From contig JAIESL010000035.1 in the NCBI GenBank assembly GCA_019746095.1, forward strand, positions 1-64,000: 64,000 nucleotides of DNA, in the 5' to 3' direction. Shown here piece by piece: positions 9,347-19,893 of the stretch (within the stretch, counting starts at the first letter, position 1; every line of letters begins with the position of its first letter). The notes below the pieces were generated by a model, which did not search any database, was not told the origin of the DNA, and saw only the letters and a program-made list of their open reading frames with translations. Origin of the DNA: Caulobacteraceae bacterium (GTDB lineage: Bacteria; Pseudomonadota; Alphaproteobacteria; Caulobacterales; Caulobacteraceae). The position numbers were made by a program, and so were the translations under genes.

Positions 9347-12300
9347 TCAAGCGCGCCGCGCCTTCTCGGCCGCCCCTCCCTCTGTCACCGGCAGGACCTG
9401 CCGGAACCGGGTGACAGCGTCTGGCCAGGTCTCGATGAGCCACCGCGCCAGGGGCGAGCCCGTTTCCGCTGCATGTCGGGTCACGAGACCCTTCAGCCGT
9501 TCCGCCGCATCACCGATGACGGCACCGCCGATGACCGAGTCGGCATTGAAGCGTGCCCCGGCATCACCGGCCGGATCGAGCACGAACGCCTCACCGCCCG
9601 ACATCCCGGCCCCGAAATTCCAGCCCGTCGTGCCCAGGATCACCACGGTTCCGCCGGTCATGTATTCGCAGCCGTGTGCACCACAGCCCTCGACCACCGC
9701 CGTTGCGCCCGAGTTGCGGACGGCGAACCGCTCGCCCGCGGCACCCGCCGCGAACAGGGCACCGGAGCTGGCACCGTACAGGCAGGTGTTTCCGATCAAC
9801 GCCTCACCGGCGGCCCATGATGTCGGCCGCACGATGATCTCGGCACCCGACAGCCCCTTGCCGACATAGTCATTGGCCTCACCGTCCAGCTCGACGCGCA
9901 GGCCGGTCATGCCCCAGGCGGCCAGGGACTGACCGGCCGCGCCCCGCAGCTTGAGCGTCAGATGGCCGGCCGGCAGGGTCGAGCCGTAGCGGCGCACAAT
10001 GTGCGAGGAGATGCGCGCCCCGATGGCCCGCTGGGTGTTCGTCACCGCATAGGTCAGGGACATCTTCTCACGCCCATCGAGGAAGCGGGCGGCGTCCTCG
10101 ACAATGCGGGCGTCCAGTGTATCCGGCACGGCATTGTAGGGAGCTTCGGCCGAGCGGGCTTCACCCTCTCCGACCCGGACCAGAAGTGGGTTGAGGTCGA
10201 GATCGTCCAGATGGGCGTCGCCGCGCGACACCTGGCGCAGCAGATCGGTCCGGCCGACCGCCTCATGCAGGGATCGCAACCCAAGGGAGGCCAGCACCTC
10301 ACGCGTCTCCTCGGCGATGAAGGTGAACAGATTGACGACCTTGTCGGGCGTGCCGGTGAACATGGCGCGCAGCCGTTCGTCCTGGACGCAGACCCCGACC
10401 GGACAGGTGTTGGAATGGCACTGACGAACCATCAGACAGCCGACCGCGATCAGGCTGGCCGTGCCGATGCCGAACTCCTCCGCGCCCAGGATGGCGGCAA
10501 TGACGATGTCGCGTCCCGTACGCAAACCGCCGTCGGTGCGCAGTCGCACATGACCGCGCAGGCCATTCAGGCTAAGCACCTGATGCGCTTCGGACAGGCC
10601 CAGTTCCCAGGGCATGCCGGCGTGTTTGATCGAGCCGAGGGCCGAGGCTCCCGTGCCCCCGTTATGGCCGGCGATCAGGATCACATCGGCCTTGGCCTTG
10701 GCGACGCCCGCAGCAACCGCGCCGATGCCCGAATGGGACACCAGCTTGACCGTCACCCGCGCGTCCGGATTGACCTGTTTCAGGTCGTAGATCAGCTGGG
10801 CCAGATCCTCGATCGAATAGACATCGTGATGCGGCGGTGGGCTGATCAGGCCGACGCCCGGCGTCGAATGGCGCATACGGGCGATGAATTCAGTGACCTT
10901 GAACCCCGGCAGTTGCCCGCCCTCGCCGGGCTTGGCCCCTTGCGCCACCTTGATCTCGATCTCGCGGCACTGGTTCAGATATTCGGCCGTCACGCCGAAC
11001 CGGCCCGAAGCGATCTGCTTGACCGCGCTGTTGGCATTGTCGCCATTGGGACGCGGCTGATAGCGATCCGGGTCTTCGCCGCCCTCGCCGGAAACCGACC
11101 GGGCCCCGATCCGGTTCATGGCAATGTTCAGAGTCTCGTGCGCCTCCGGCGACAACGCCCCGAGGGACATCCCGGGCGTGACGAACCGGCGGCTGATGTC
11201 GTGCACGCTCTCCACCTGGTCCACCGCAACCGGGCTGGCCTGGCGGAAGTCGAGCAGGTCGCGCAGGGCCGTAGAGGGCAGTTCCCGCACCCGGCGGCTG
11301 TAGGCCTTGAACCGCCCGTAGTCGCCGCGCGTGGTGGCGTCCTGAAGCCGGTGGATCAACTCAGCATCCCAGCCGTGGGTTTCCTCGCCTGCCCGGATGC
11401 GGTGCGAGCCGCCGATGCGCAGCGAAGGGTGCCAGGTCTCGAAGCCGCGTGCCGTCTTGCGGATGACCTGGGCCTCGATCCCGGCCAGGCCAATGCCCGA
11501 AATGCGCGAGGTCATGCCGGGAAAGAACTCCGCCACCAGGGCGCGTGACAGCCCCAGGGCCTCGAACTCGCGGGCCCCGCGATAGGCGGAAATGACCGAG
11601 ATGCCCTTCTTGGCGAGGATCTTCATCAGGCCGGCCTCGACGGCGGCCTTGTGGTTCAGACAGGCGGCGCGCAGCGTCAGCCCCGGATAGCGCCCGCCCT
11701 CCAGCCGCTCGAGAAAGGTCTCCTGGGCCAGCCAGCCGTTGACCGCCGTGGCCCCGACACCGACCAGGACCGCAAAGGCATGGGCGTCGATCGCCTCGGC
11801 CGCGCGCACAACCAGCGAGCAGAAGGTCCGCAGACCTTCGTCCACCAGCCGGCCATGCACGGCCGCGGTGGCCAGGATCATGGGGATCAGCGGTCGCCCC
11901 TCGCCCATCCGTTCGTCGGTCAGGACGATCAGCCCCGCCCCGTCGCGCGCCGCCGCCACAGCCTCGTCCCGGATGCGGTCCAGCGCCTGTTTCAGCGAGC
12001 CACTTCCCGCCGGGAAGGTGCAGTCGATGACTGTGGTTGCACCCGCCCCGACCACATCCAGCATGCGGTCGTACATGCCGGTGGTCAGCACCGGGCTGTC
12101 GAGCACGAACACCTTCGTCTGGGTCTCGTCCTGGGCGAGGATGTTGCCGAGGTTCTTGAACCGGGTCCGCAGACTCATCGCCCCGGCCTCACGCAGCGGA
12201 TCAATCGGCGGATTGGTGACCTGGGCGAAGGCCTGGCGGAAATAGTGGGCGAAGGGCCGGTCCTGATCCGACAGCACAGCCGGTGGCGCGTCATCGCCCA

Positions 12301-13810
12301 TGGAGGCGACGGCCTCCTTGCCCTCCCCGGCCATGGGATCCAGCAGGGTGTCGATGTCTTCCTGGGTCCAGCCGACCGCAGCCTGGAACCGGGTCAGGGC
12401 CTCGCCCGAAAGACGGCGCGGTTCGGGACCCGGACCGACGAGCGGCTCCAGCTCGATCATGTTCGACAGCCACTGGCGATACGGCAACGCCGTCGCCAGC
12501 TGGTCTACCGTCTGGGTCTCGTCGTAGAGAACGCCCGCCTCCAGATCGACCGAGATCATCCGCCCGCCGCCGATGTGCAGGCGTCGCTTGATGCGGTCGT
12601 CGGCGATCCCGGTCATGCCGACCTCGGAGCCACAGATCAGCAGGCCGTCGATGGTCTCGGCCACCCTGAGCGGGCGCAGACCGTTGCGGTCCTTGCCCGC
12701 CACGACCCAACGGCCATCGGTGGCACAGACGGCAGCGGGCCCGTCCCATGGCTCCATCACGGCGTTGCAATAGGCATAGAGGGCGCGGTGCTCATCCGAG
12801 ATCACGCCCTCAATGGGGGCCTCGGGCATCAGCAGGGCCTTAACCATCGGGGCCGGTCGACCGGCACGGACCAGCACCTCGAACACATTGTCCAGCGCCG
12901 CCGAGTCGGAGCCGCCAGCCTGGATCACCGGCTTGACGATACCGTCGTCCGCGCCGAAGGCCTCGGCCGTCATGCGGATTTCGTGGCTACGCATCCAGCC
13001 GGCATTGCCGCGCAGGGTGTTGATCTCGCCGTTGTGGGCCAGCATCCGGAACGGCTGGGCCAGCCGCCACTCCGGGAAGGTGTTGGTCGAATAGCGCTGG
13101 TGGAACAGGGCGACATTTGCCTCGACCTGCGGGTCGTTCAGGTCCGGATAGAAGTCCGCCAGCGCCTGGGCCAGCATCATCCCCTTGTAGATGACTGACC
13201 GCGCCGACAGGGAGCAGATGTAGAAATGCTGCAGGCCCGAGGCCGTCGCCCGCGCCTCGATCCGGCGACGTAGAAGATACAGCGCCCGCTCCAGGGCCTC
13301 GCCGTCCAGACCGTGCGGCGCGCTGAGCATGATCTGCTCAATCTCGGGCCGGGTCGCAGCCGCCCTCTGGCCCAGAACCAGCGCATGGGTCGGAACCTGA
13401 CGCCAGCCGTACAGCCAGAACCCGCCCGCCATGACTTCGCGTTCGACGATCGTGCGTGCCCGCTCCTGTGCTGCAAGGTCGACACGCGGCAGGAAGATCA
13501 TCCCGACGGCGATCGGCCCGGGCCGGGGCTCATGCCCGGCATCGCGCACCTGGGCCTCGAAGAAGGCGCGCGGCAACCCGATCAGGATTCCGGCCCCGTC
13601 GCCCGACTTGCCGTCCGCATCGACCGCGCCACGGTGCCAGATCGCCTTCAGCGCCTTGAGCGCCAGATCGATCACCTCGCGCCGCGGCTTTCCGTCGATG
13701 GCGGCCACCAGACCCACGCCGCAGGCGTCCCGCTCTGATGCTGGGTCATAGGCGTGGCCGTCGATCAGCCGCTGGCGCTCGCGCGCATAGTGTTCCGGGT
13801 CGAAGGTCAT
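9347..13810 (-). CDS. gltB: Glutamate synthase (NADPH) large subunit
   Basis: 1487 aa; N-terminal class-II GATase after CGVG; HQRYSTNTFPEW; glutamate synthase central/FMN domains (GEGGEDPDRY, PGEGGQLPG); C-terminal GXGXG region. Confidence 0.97.
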   Translation of the reverse strand: MTFDPEHYARERQRLIDGHAYDPASERDACGVGLVAAIDGKPRREVIDLALKALKAIWHRGAVDADGKSGDGAGILIGLPRAFFEAQVRDAGHEPRPGPIAVGMIFLPRVDLAAQERARTIVEREVMAGGFWLYGWRQVPTHALVLGQRAAATRPEIEQIMLSAPHGLDGEALERALYLLRRRIEARATASGLQHFYICSLSARSVIYKGMMLAQALADFYPDLNDPQVEANVALFHQRYSTNTFPEWRLAQPFRMLAHNGEINTLRGNAGWMRSHEIRMTAEAFGADDGIVKPVIQAGGSDSAALDNVFEVLVRAGRPAPMVKALLMPEAPIEGVISDEHRALYAYCNAVMEPWDGPAAVCATDGRWVVAGKDRNGLRPLRVAETIDGLLICGSEVGMTGIADDRIKRRLHIGGGRMISVDLEAGVLYDETQTVDQLATALPYRQWLSNMIELEPLVGPGPEPRRLSGEALTRFQAAVGWTQEDIDTLLDPMAGEGKEAVASMGDDAPPAVLSDQDRPFAHYFRQAFAQVTNPPIDPLREAGAMSLRTRFKNLGNILAQDETQTKVFVLDSPVLTTGMYDRMLDVVGAGATTVIDCTFPAGSGSLKQALDRIRDEAVAAARDGAGLIVLTDERMGEGRPLIPMILATAAVHGRLVDEGLRTFCSLVVRAAEAIDAHAFAVLVGVGATAVNGWLAQETFLERLEGGRYPGLTLRAACLNHKAAVEAGLMKILAKKGISVISAYRGAREFEALGLSRALVAEFFPGMTSRISGIGLAGIEAQVIRKTARGFETWHPSLRIGGSHRIRAGEETHGWDAELIHRLQDATTRGDYGRFKAYSRRVRELPSTALRDLLDFRQASPVAVDQVESVHDISRRFVTPGMSLGALSPEAHETLNIAMNRIGARSVSGEGGEDPDRYQPRPNGDNANSAVKQIASGRFGVTAEYLNQCREIEIKVAQGAKPGEGGQLPGFKVTEFIARMRHSTPGVGLISPPPHHDVYSIEDLAQLIYDLKQVNPDARVTVKLVSHSGIGAVAAGVAKAKADVILIAGHNGGTGASALGSIKHAGMPWELGLSEAHQVLSLNGLRGHVRLRTDGGLRTGRDIVIAAILGAEEFGIGTASLIAVGCLMVRQCHSNTCPVGVCVQDERLRAMFTGTPDKVVNLFTFIAEETREVLASLGLRSLHEAVGRTDLLRQVSRGDAHLDDLDLNPLLVRVGEGEARSAEAPYNAVPDTLDARIVEDAARFLDGREKMSLTYAVTNTQRAIGARISSHIVRRYGSTLPAGHLTLKLRGAAGQSLAAWGMTGLRVELDGEANDYVGKGLSGAEIIVRPTSWAAGEALIGNTCLYGASSGALFAAGAAGERFAVRNSGATAVVEGCGAHGCEYMTGGTVVILGTTGWNFGAGMSGGEAFVLDPAGDAGARFNADSVIGGAVIGDAAERLKGLVTRHAAETGSPLARWLIETWPDAVTRFRQVLPVTEGGAAEKARRA

Positions 13811-15264
13811 GCGGCCGCCCTCGCCCGACTGGACAGCCAGGCTTCGATTTCAGCAGCGGCATCCTGTCCGTCCTTGACGGCCCAGACCACCAGTGAGGCT
13901 CCGCGCACAATGTCTCCCGCAGCAAAGACACCCTCCAGCGTCGTGGCCTTGGTGTGACCGGCGGTGCGGATCGTCCGCCAGTCGGTCAGGGCCAGGTCGG
14001 GTTCCGCGAACGCGCCCGGTATATCCTCAGGCTCGAAGCCCAGGGCCTCGATCACCAGATCGGCCGCCAGATCGAACTCGCCGCCCGGAACCGGCTCGAC
14101 ACTCCAGCGACCGTCGGATGACTGACCCGTCAGGGCCATCCGCTGCGCCCGAACGCCGGTCACCCGATCAGCCTCGCCCAGCACCGCACGCGGCGTGGCC
14201 AGCCATTCGAAGACCACGCCTTCCTCCTCGGCATTGGCGACCTCACGCGCGCTGCCCGGCATGTTGTTGCGATCGCGACGGTACAGACAGATGACCGAAG
14301 TCGCGCCCTGACGGACCGCCGTGCGCACACAGTCCATGGCCGTGTCGCCCCCGCCGATCACCACCACCCGCTTGCCCGCCGCGTCCAGCGCACCGCTGTC
14401 GAACGCCGGGACCGCATCGCCCAGTCCCTTGCGGTTGGAGGCGATCAGATAGTCCAGGGCTGCAATCACCCCGGTCGAGCCGCAGCCCGGTGCCGTCAGC
14501 CGCCGCGCCTGATAGACCCCCGTGGCCACCAGAACCGCATCATGCGCGGCCCGGACGGCCGTGAACGGCAGGCTCCCGCCGACATCGACCCCCAGCCGGA
14601 ACTCCACGCCGGCCTCGGCCAGCCGGTCGAGCCGTCGCTGCACCACGGGCTTTTCCAGCTTGAACCCCGGAATGCCGTACATCAGCAGGCCGCCCGCCCG
14701 GTCTTGCCGGTCGTAGAGGGTCACTGCATACCCGGATGCCCGCAGCCGGTCGGCCGCAGCCATCCCTGCGGGTCCGGCACCGACGATGCCGACGGACTGG
14801 CCGCGCTCGACCCGCGGCCGGATGGGTGCGATCCAGCCGTTCTCGAATGCCATATCCCCAAGCCAGCGTTCGACTGCGCCGATGGTCACCGTCTCCCAGC
14901 CCGACTGCTCGAGCGTGCAGGCCCCCTCGCACAACCGGTCCTGGGGACAGATGCGGCCGCAGATTTCCGGCATGGTGGAGGTCGCCTCGGACTGTCGCCA
15001 GGCCTCTTCGGCGCGCCCTTCGGCGGCGAGCTTCAACCAGTCGGGGATGTTGTTCTGAAGCGGACAGCCGGTCTGACAGAAGGGCACCCCGCACTGGGCA
15101 CAGCGGCTCGACTGGCTCGACCCCGCTACGGGGCCGAAGTCGGCATAGATCTCGGCGAAATCACGCACGCGCTCCGTCGCCGGTGCCTTGGCCGGTGCCG
15201 TCCTCGGCACGACCACAAATGTCTGGTTTGACGACGCCACTTCGATCCTTTCGCTACCGCACAA
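13807..15264 (-). CDS. gltD: Glutamate synthase small subunit
   Basis: 485 aa; CAQCGVPFCQTGCPLQNNIPDW Fe-S motif; GAGPAGMAAADRLR; overlaps gltB by 4 nt. Confidence 0.96.
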   Translation of the reverse strand: MCGSERIEVASSNQTFVVVPRTAPAKAPATERVRDFAEIYADFGPVAGSSQSSRCAQCGVPFCQTGCPLQNNIPDWLKLAAEGRAEEAWRQSEATSTMPEICGRICPQDRLCEGACTLEQSGWETVTIGAVERWLGDMAFENGWIAPIRPRVERGQSVGIVGAGPAGMAAADRLRASGYAVTLYDRQDRAGGLLMYGIPGFKLEKPVVQRRLDRLAEAGVEFRLGVDVGGSLPFTAVRAAHDAVLVATGVYQARRLTAPGCGSTGVIAALDYLIASNRKGLGDAVPAFDSGALDAAGKRVVVIGGGDTAMDCVRTAVRQGATSVICLYRRDRNNMPGSAREVANAEEEGVVFEWLATPRAVLGEADRVTGVRAQRMALTGQSSDGRWSVEPVPGGEFDLAADLVIEALGFEPEDIPGAFAEPDLALTDWRTIRTAGHTKATTLEGVFAAGDIVRGASLVVWAVKDGQDAAAEIEAWLSSRARAAA

Positions 15265-15398
15265 TGCTTAGGGTCGGTCAGGCGACTCAGCAACTTACGT
15301 GCAAACCGTGCGCTTCAAGCCACCAATGTTGGAAAAACAAACCGGCCGGACGCGCCTGAAAGCAACGTCCGACCAGTTCATCTTGTGCGACGCAGATA

Positions 15399-16115
15399 TC
15401 AGAACAGGAATTTCAGCGTCGCGACCGCCCGGTCATCAGACAGCGGCCCGTCCACGTCGGTGTCGTGATAACGAAGATCGATGGCGACATTGTCTGTGAC
15501 GGCATAGGCCACGCCGGCGTTCCAGGTCGCATAGTCGTCGTTGACGTCGAGCGATTGATGTCCGAAGGCCCCCGACACCGTCCACTGGGCGGCCGGCGAG
15601 AACGAGGCATTGGCCTCGACATAGGTGGCCTCGTCATCGGCTCCGAAGAAGTCCGGCGACCAGTATACCGAAGCGCCCAGTGTGACCGGTCCGAAGGCGC
15701 GGGAGGCGGCCGCCTTCAGTTCGGCGTAGTCATAGTCCGCAGCGCCGGGTTGCGAGGTATAGAGGTAGCCTACGACGCCGACATCAACGGCGAAGCCGGA
15801 TACCTCGCTGCGATAGCCTCCGTAGAGATCGATTTCAGCATCGGTGCTGTCGCCGAAGTCGACATTGGAGGCCCAGGCACCGGCGTAGAAGCTGCCGACG
15901 GTCAGGTCCACGCCGCCGAAGATGGCGGGGTCTTCACTGGTCTGGCTGTAGCCGCGGAAGACATAGTCGCTGGTCGCGCCGAGATTCCAGGCGATCTCCG
16001 GCGTCTCCTGGGCCGAAACGGCCGAGGCGGTCAGCAGCACGGCCATGGCGGCGGCGCAGGCAAAAATGGTTTTCATGCTCATATCCCCTTGTTGTCGTTG
16101 ATGTTCGAGACGCAC
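15399..16115 (-). CDS. TorF-family putative porin
   Basis: Signal peptide; WNLGATSDYVFRGYSQTSEDPAIFGGVDLTVGSFYAGAWASNVDFG is typical of this outer-membrane family. Likely start at MKTIFACAAAMAV (about 16076). Confidence 0.8.
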   Translation of the reverse strand: MRLEHQRQQGDMSMKTIFACAAAMAVLLTASAVSAQETPEIAWNLGATSDYVFRGYSQTSEDPAIFGGVDLTVGSFYAGAWASNVDFGDSTDAEIDLYGGYRSEVSGFAVDVGVVGYLYTSQPGAADYDYAELKAAASRAFGPVTLGASVYWSPDFFGADDEATYVEANASFSPAAQWTVSGAFGHQSLDVNDDYATWNAGVAYAVTDNVAIDLRYHDTDVDGPLSDDRAVATLKFLF

Positions 16116-16168
16116 GCAGACTGGTTGGCGACGCGGAGGGGAGGCTCCGCGTCGCCGGCGGATGGTGG

Positions 16169-17530
16169 TCAGACGCCTTCCATCACCTCGCCATGCAGAT
16201 GGCCGTCGAGGCCGTCGTCTTCCTGGCTCTCGGTCACCCGCAGGCCAGTGGTGAATTTGCAGACGATCAGGATCAGGAAGGTCACCACAGCGCTCCAGCC
16301 GATGGTGACGCCGAGGCCCCAGATCTGTTTGGCGACCGTCGCACCCTCGGCGACCCCGTTGACAGCGGCGGAGGCGAACACGCCGGTCAGGACGGCTCCA
16401 AGAATGCCGCCCGCGCCGTGAATGCCGAAGGCGTCGAGGCTGTCATCGTAACGCAGCAGCTTCTTGATCCAGACTGAGGCGGCGTAGCAGACCGGACCTG
16501 AAGCCAGGCCGATGATCACGGCGCCTCGCGGGTCGACGAGTCCCGCCGCCGGAGTGATGGCCACAAGCCCGGCGATCAGGCCGGAGAGCACGCCGATCAG
16601 CGACGGCTTCTTCTTCTCCATGACCTCGACGATCTTCCAGGTCAGCGACCCGGCCATGGCGGCGAGGATGGTGTTCAGCAGGGCGACGGAGGCAATCGAG
16701 TCCGCCGTCCAGGCCGAGCCCGCATTGAAGCCGATCCATCCGACCAGCAGAAGGGAGGCGCCGATCATCGTCAGCACCGGATTGTGGGCGACGATGCTCT
16801 CCTTGCCGTAGCCCTTCCGGGCACCGAGGAAGATGGCGCAGACCAGGCCGGCCACTCCCGCATTGACGTGCACCACGGCGCCGCCAGCGAAGTCCAGCAC
16901 GCCCGCAGAACCAAGGAAGCCACCGCCCCAGACCCAGTGACAGATGGGGGCATAGACCAGCAGGGTCCACAGGCCCGTGAACAGCAGCAGGCCCGAGTAT
17001 TTGATCCGCTCGGCGAAGGCCCCCGCGATCAGCGCCGGCGTTATAATGGCGAAGGTCAGCTGGTAGGCGATCCAGAGATACTCGGGCAGGCCGGGCGCAA
17101 GACTGTGCGCGGTCGACGGCGTGACCCCGTTGAGGAACAGGGACTGGAACGAGCCGATCACGCTTTGCACCTCATCGCCGGAATAGCCGGCGATCGGCTG
17201 GCCCACCCCGAATGAAAGGCTGTAGCCGGCGATGAACCAGGCCAGGGTGACCACCGAAGCCACACCGAGCGACTGTGTGATGGTGGCGATGACGTTCTTG
17301 CGTCTGACCATGCCACCGTAGAAAAGCGCCAACCCCGGCAGGGTCATCAGCAGGACGAGCGCCGTAGACGTCAGGATCCAGGCGGTCGCGGCCCCATCGA
17401 GCGCCAGCGTTGCCTGGTGAGCAAGAAGCGCCGGTTCAGGCGCGGCGGCCGCAGCCGCAGAAGCCGTTCCGGCTACCCCGCAAAGCAGAAGGACGAAAAC
17501 GCCCGCAAGTCCGATCCGAAGTCGTGTCAT
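16169..17530 (-). CDS. amtB: Ammonium transporter
   Basis: MTRLRIGLAGVFVLLL signal; DGAATAWILTSTALVLLMTLPGLALFYGGMVRRKN; FAGGAVVHVNAG; GIHGAGGILGAVLTG. Start set at ATG 17530 (GGGGGAT SD) rather than track start 17617. Confidence 0.95.
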   Translation of the reverse strand: MTRLRIGLAGVFVLLLCGVAGTASAAAAAAPEPALLAHQATLALDGAATAWILTSTALVLLMTLPGLALFYGGMVRRKNVIATITQSLGVASVVTLAWFIAGYSLSFGVGQPIAGYSGDEVQSVIGSFQSLFLNGVTPSTAHSLAPGLPEYLWIAYQLTFAIITPALIAGAFAERIKYSGLLLFTGLWTLLVYAPICHWVWGGGFLGSAGVLDFAGGAVVHVNAGVAGLVCAIFLGARKGYGKESIVAHNPVLTMIGASLLLVGWIGFNAGSAWTADSIASVALLNTILAAMAGSLTWKIVEVMEKKKPSLIGVLSGLIAGLVAITPAAGLVDPRGAVIIGLASGPVCYAASVWIKKLLRYDDSLDAFGIHGAGGILGAVLTGVFASAAVNGVAEGATVAKQIWGLGVTIGWSAVVTFLILIVCKFTTGLRVTESQEDDGLDGHLHGEVMEGV

Positions 17531-17796
17531 CTGATCCCCCAAGCGCTCATTACGCATTTGCGAAATCTTTACCGCAATTGCGAAGTGCGCAAGGGGCATC
17601 AATGAGCAATCCGCCATATTCTTGCAGCGCGCTCATCTTATGCCCGTTTATAGGGCATAGTTTTCTATTTTTTGTTCATCAAATGCATGATCGTGACGAT
17701 TGACGATCATTTACAGCAATTCGCACTCGCAGCATTTTTTCCGGCCAATCCGAACCGTGGCCCTGCCAGCGCAGGAAGTCGCCCGAGCCGGGCGAC

Positions 17797-19893
17797 TCAG
17801 CGAACCTCCAGGTCGAGCGCCCGGGCGATGCTGCTCCAGGGGATGTATTTGTAATTCTGAAGCTCGCCCGGAAGCACGTTCCGCCCGTCCTGGGCGATCA
17901 TGGCACCGTGTTCGAACCCGGGCCCCAGATTGGCGCTGGTGACCTCAAGACCATCCGTTTCGGAGACGCCGTCGATGCCTGAACGCGCATCAGCGACCAC
18001 GGCGAACGATCCCAGATAGGCCTGGTCACCCTCCCGCCGATAGACGGCATAGGTGTTGTTGCCCTGGCTTGAAGCGATCAGATAGCCGCGACCGCCGCCC
18101 AGGTCATAGAGGCCAATGCCCTCCATATCGTCCTTGATGGCCGGGTTGGTGTCGACCCGGTCCACCGCGATCATGGCGTTCCCGCCGTCCGGCTCGGCAC
18201 CCAGGCGCCACAGGCCAACATCTTCCTCATTGACGAACAGGACGCCGGTCTCGTCATCCGCCACACAGCCTTCGACCTGCGACTCGAAGGCAAAGTCGCG
18301 CACCCGTTCGGCCCGCACCCGCCCGTTGCCAGCGTCGATCAGTTCCCACTGCCGCTTCTCGCCATTGCTGTCGTTGATGAAGACAAAGGACTTGCCGGAC
18401 CGCGGGCTGCGATACAGGCACAGGCCGTAGGGGTCGCCCTGGCCTGTCGGCTGCAGGCCATCCGCGATATCGACGAGCTGACGATTCACTGTGTCCAGAC
18501 GATAGAGGGCGATCGACTTGCGGGTCCGGTCGCTGGCGGCGACCAGAACGATCGGCTCTCCGCCCAGCATGAAACCGGTCCTCAGGTCGACATTGTTCAT
18601 CTTGCCGTCCGGCAGATGCTGAACCACCCGCCCCTGCATGTCGTAGAGATAGAGGCCCGACTTCTTGTCGGTGGCCACCACCAGACTGGCCGCAGGATCG
18701 ACCGGATTGGCCCAGATCGCGGGATCATCGGCGGCATCGCCATGGCTCAGCACCGGCACGGTCTCAAACGTCGCGACAACTGTCGGGACCGGAGCAAGGG
18801 CGGGGGCCGCCGACCCGCGCGGCGCCCCGGCCCGCAGGTTCAGCGGCCCGGCCAGTTCGGTGATGGAGACCAGTTTGTAGTCGGCCCCGGTTTCCGCATC
18901 CTCGTCGGCCGCCAGCAAACCGCCGGCCGGCAGGCCAGGCCCCATGGCCGTGCCAGTCGCAAACAGGCCGCCGGGTTCACCGACCAGGGCACCGGACGGT
19001 GCGGCGATCCGGGCCATTCCGATCCAGGCATCATCGGCGTCGCGGTCATAGGCATAGAGGCGACCGCCCGAGGCATCGGACGCGATCAGATAGCGGGCTC
19101 CGGCACCGCCGTCATACAGCGCCACCCCGCCCACCTCTTCCGAAATCCGGCCCAGACGGGGGGCATCGATCAGGACAGGTGTCGCGTCGGTCTCGGGGTC
19201 GCCGTTGAATCGCCAGATGCCGACCGCCTGTTCGGACACGTAGACCTGGCCCGTCGCGTCGTCGGCGACACAATGCTCGGCCGGCGAGGGAAGACCCAGA
19301 CGACGGCTCTGCCGGCTGTCGACCCGGCCCTGGTCATTGATGAAAACCAGCTGCTGATCGAACTCCCCGCCGTCTCCGACCGCGATCACATAGAGACCAC
19401 CGTCCGAAGCGTTGCGCAGAAAACAGACACCCTCGACCGCAAAACCCAGCGGGACAGAGCGGGCCCCGACCTCGCTGAGGGTGCCCCCGCTCATCGCGAA
19501 ATAGCGCAGGCTGTTGTCGGTGACATCCGTGGAGACGATCAGGGTTGTGGACCGCCCGGCGAGGTCGAAGCCCTGCCGGACATCGAGACTGGCGGCCTCT
19601 CCCGCCGGCGTTGAGCCCAGACGCTGACCGGCCAGGTCATAGACCTCCAGGCCCCCCAGTCCGGCCGAGCCGACAATGCGGCCGGCGGGGGGGTCGCTGG
19701 CGTCCTGCAGCAGCACCGCCTTGTTGACCTGACCCAGGGCAGCGGCCGTCGTAGCCACCATCGCTCGAACCGTGGCGGGCTCAGACGCGGCGACCGGCCC
19801 GGTTTCCGTCGTGGCGGTGGCGCAGGCCGAAAACCCACACATCGCCGCCGCCAAGCCCATCGCGTACACAAACTTCCCTGACCGCCGCTGCAT
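17797..19893 (-). CDS. Beta-propeller phytase, tandem dual domain
   Basis: 698 aa; two homologous halves (DVRQGFDLAGRS...VADDATGQVYVSEQAVGIWRF...GARYLIASDASG and DLRTGFMLGGEP...VADDETGVLFVNEEDVGLWRL...GRGYLIASSQGNNTYAVYRR). Confidence 0.85.
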   Translation of the reverse strand: MQRRSGKFVYAMGLAAAMCGFSACATATTETGPVAASEPATVRAMVATTAAALGQVNKAVLLQDASDPPAGRIVGSAGLGGLEVYDLAGQRLGSTPAGEAASLDVRQGFDLAGRSTTLIVSTDVTDNSLRYFAMSGGTLSEVGARSVPLGFAVEGVCFLRNASDGGLYVIAVGDGGEFDQQLVFINDQGRVDSRQSRRLGLPSPAEHCVADDATGQVYVSEQAVGIWRFNGDPETDATPVLIDAPRLGRISEEVGGVALYDGGAGARYLIASDASGGRLYAYDRDADDAWIGMARIAAPSGALVGEPGGLFATGTAMGPGLPAGGLLAADEDAETGADYKLVSITELAGPLNLRAGAPRGSAAPALAPVPTVVATFETVPVLSHGDAADDPAIWANPVDPAASLVVATDKKSGLYLYDMQGRVVQHLPDGKMNNVDLRTGFMLGGEPIVLVAASDRTRKSIALYRLDTVNRQLVDIADGLQPTGQGDPYGLCLYRSPRSGKSFVFINDSNGEKRQWELIDAGNGRVRAERVRDFAFESQVEGCVADDETGVLFVNEEDVGLWRLGAEPDGGNAMIAVDRVDTNPAIKDDMEGIGLYDLGGGRGYLIASSQGNNTYAVYRREGDQAYLGSFAVVADARSGIDGVSETDGLEVTSANLGPGFEHGAMIAQDGRNVLPGELQNYKYIPWSSIARALDLEVR

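Noticed and set aside
9962-13198. Plus-strand ORFs of 528 and 515 aa inside gltB
   Set aside because: Antisense to the strongly supported gltB gene; no domain signature.
17646-17670. Stem followed by TTTTCTATTTTTT as a plus-strand rho-independent terminator
   Set aside because: No plus-strand gene upstream; both flanking genes are on the minus strand.
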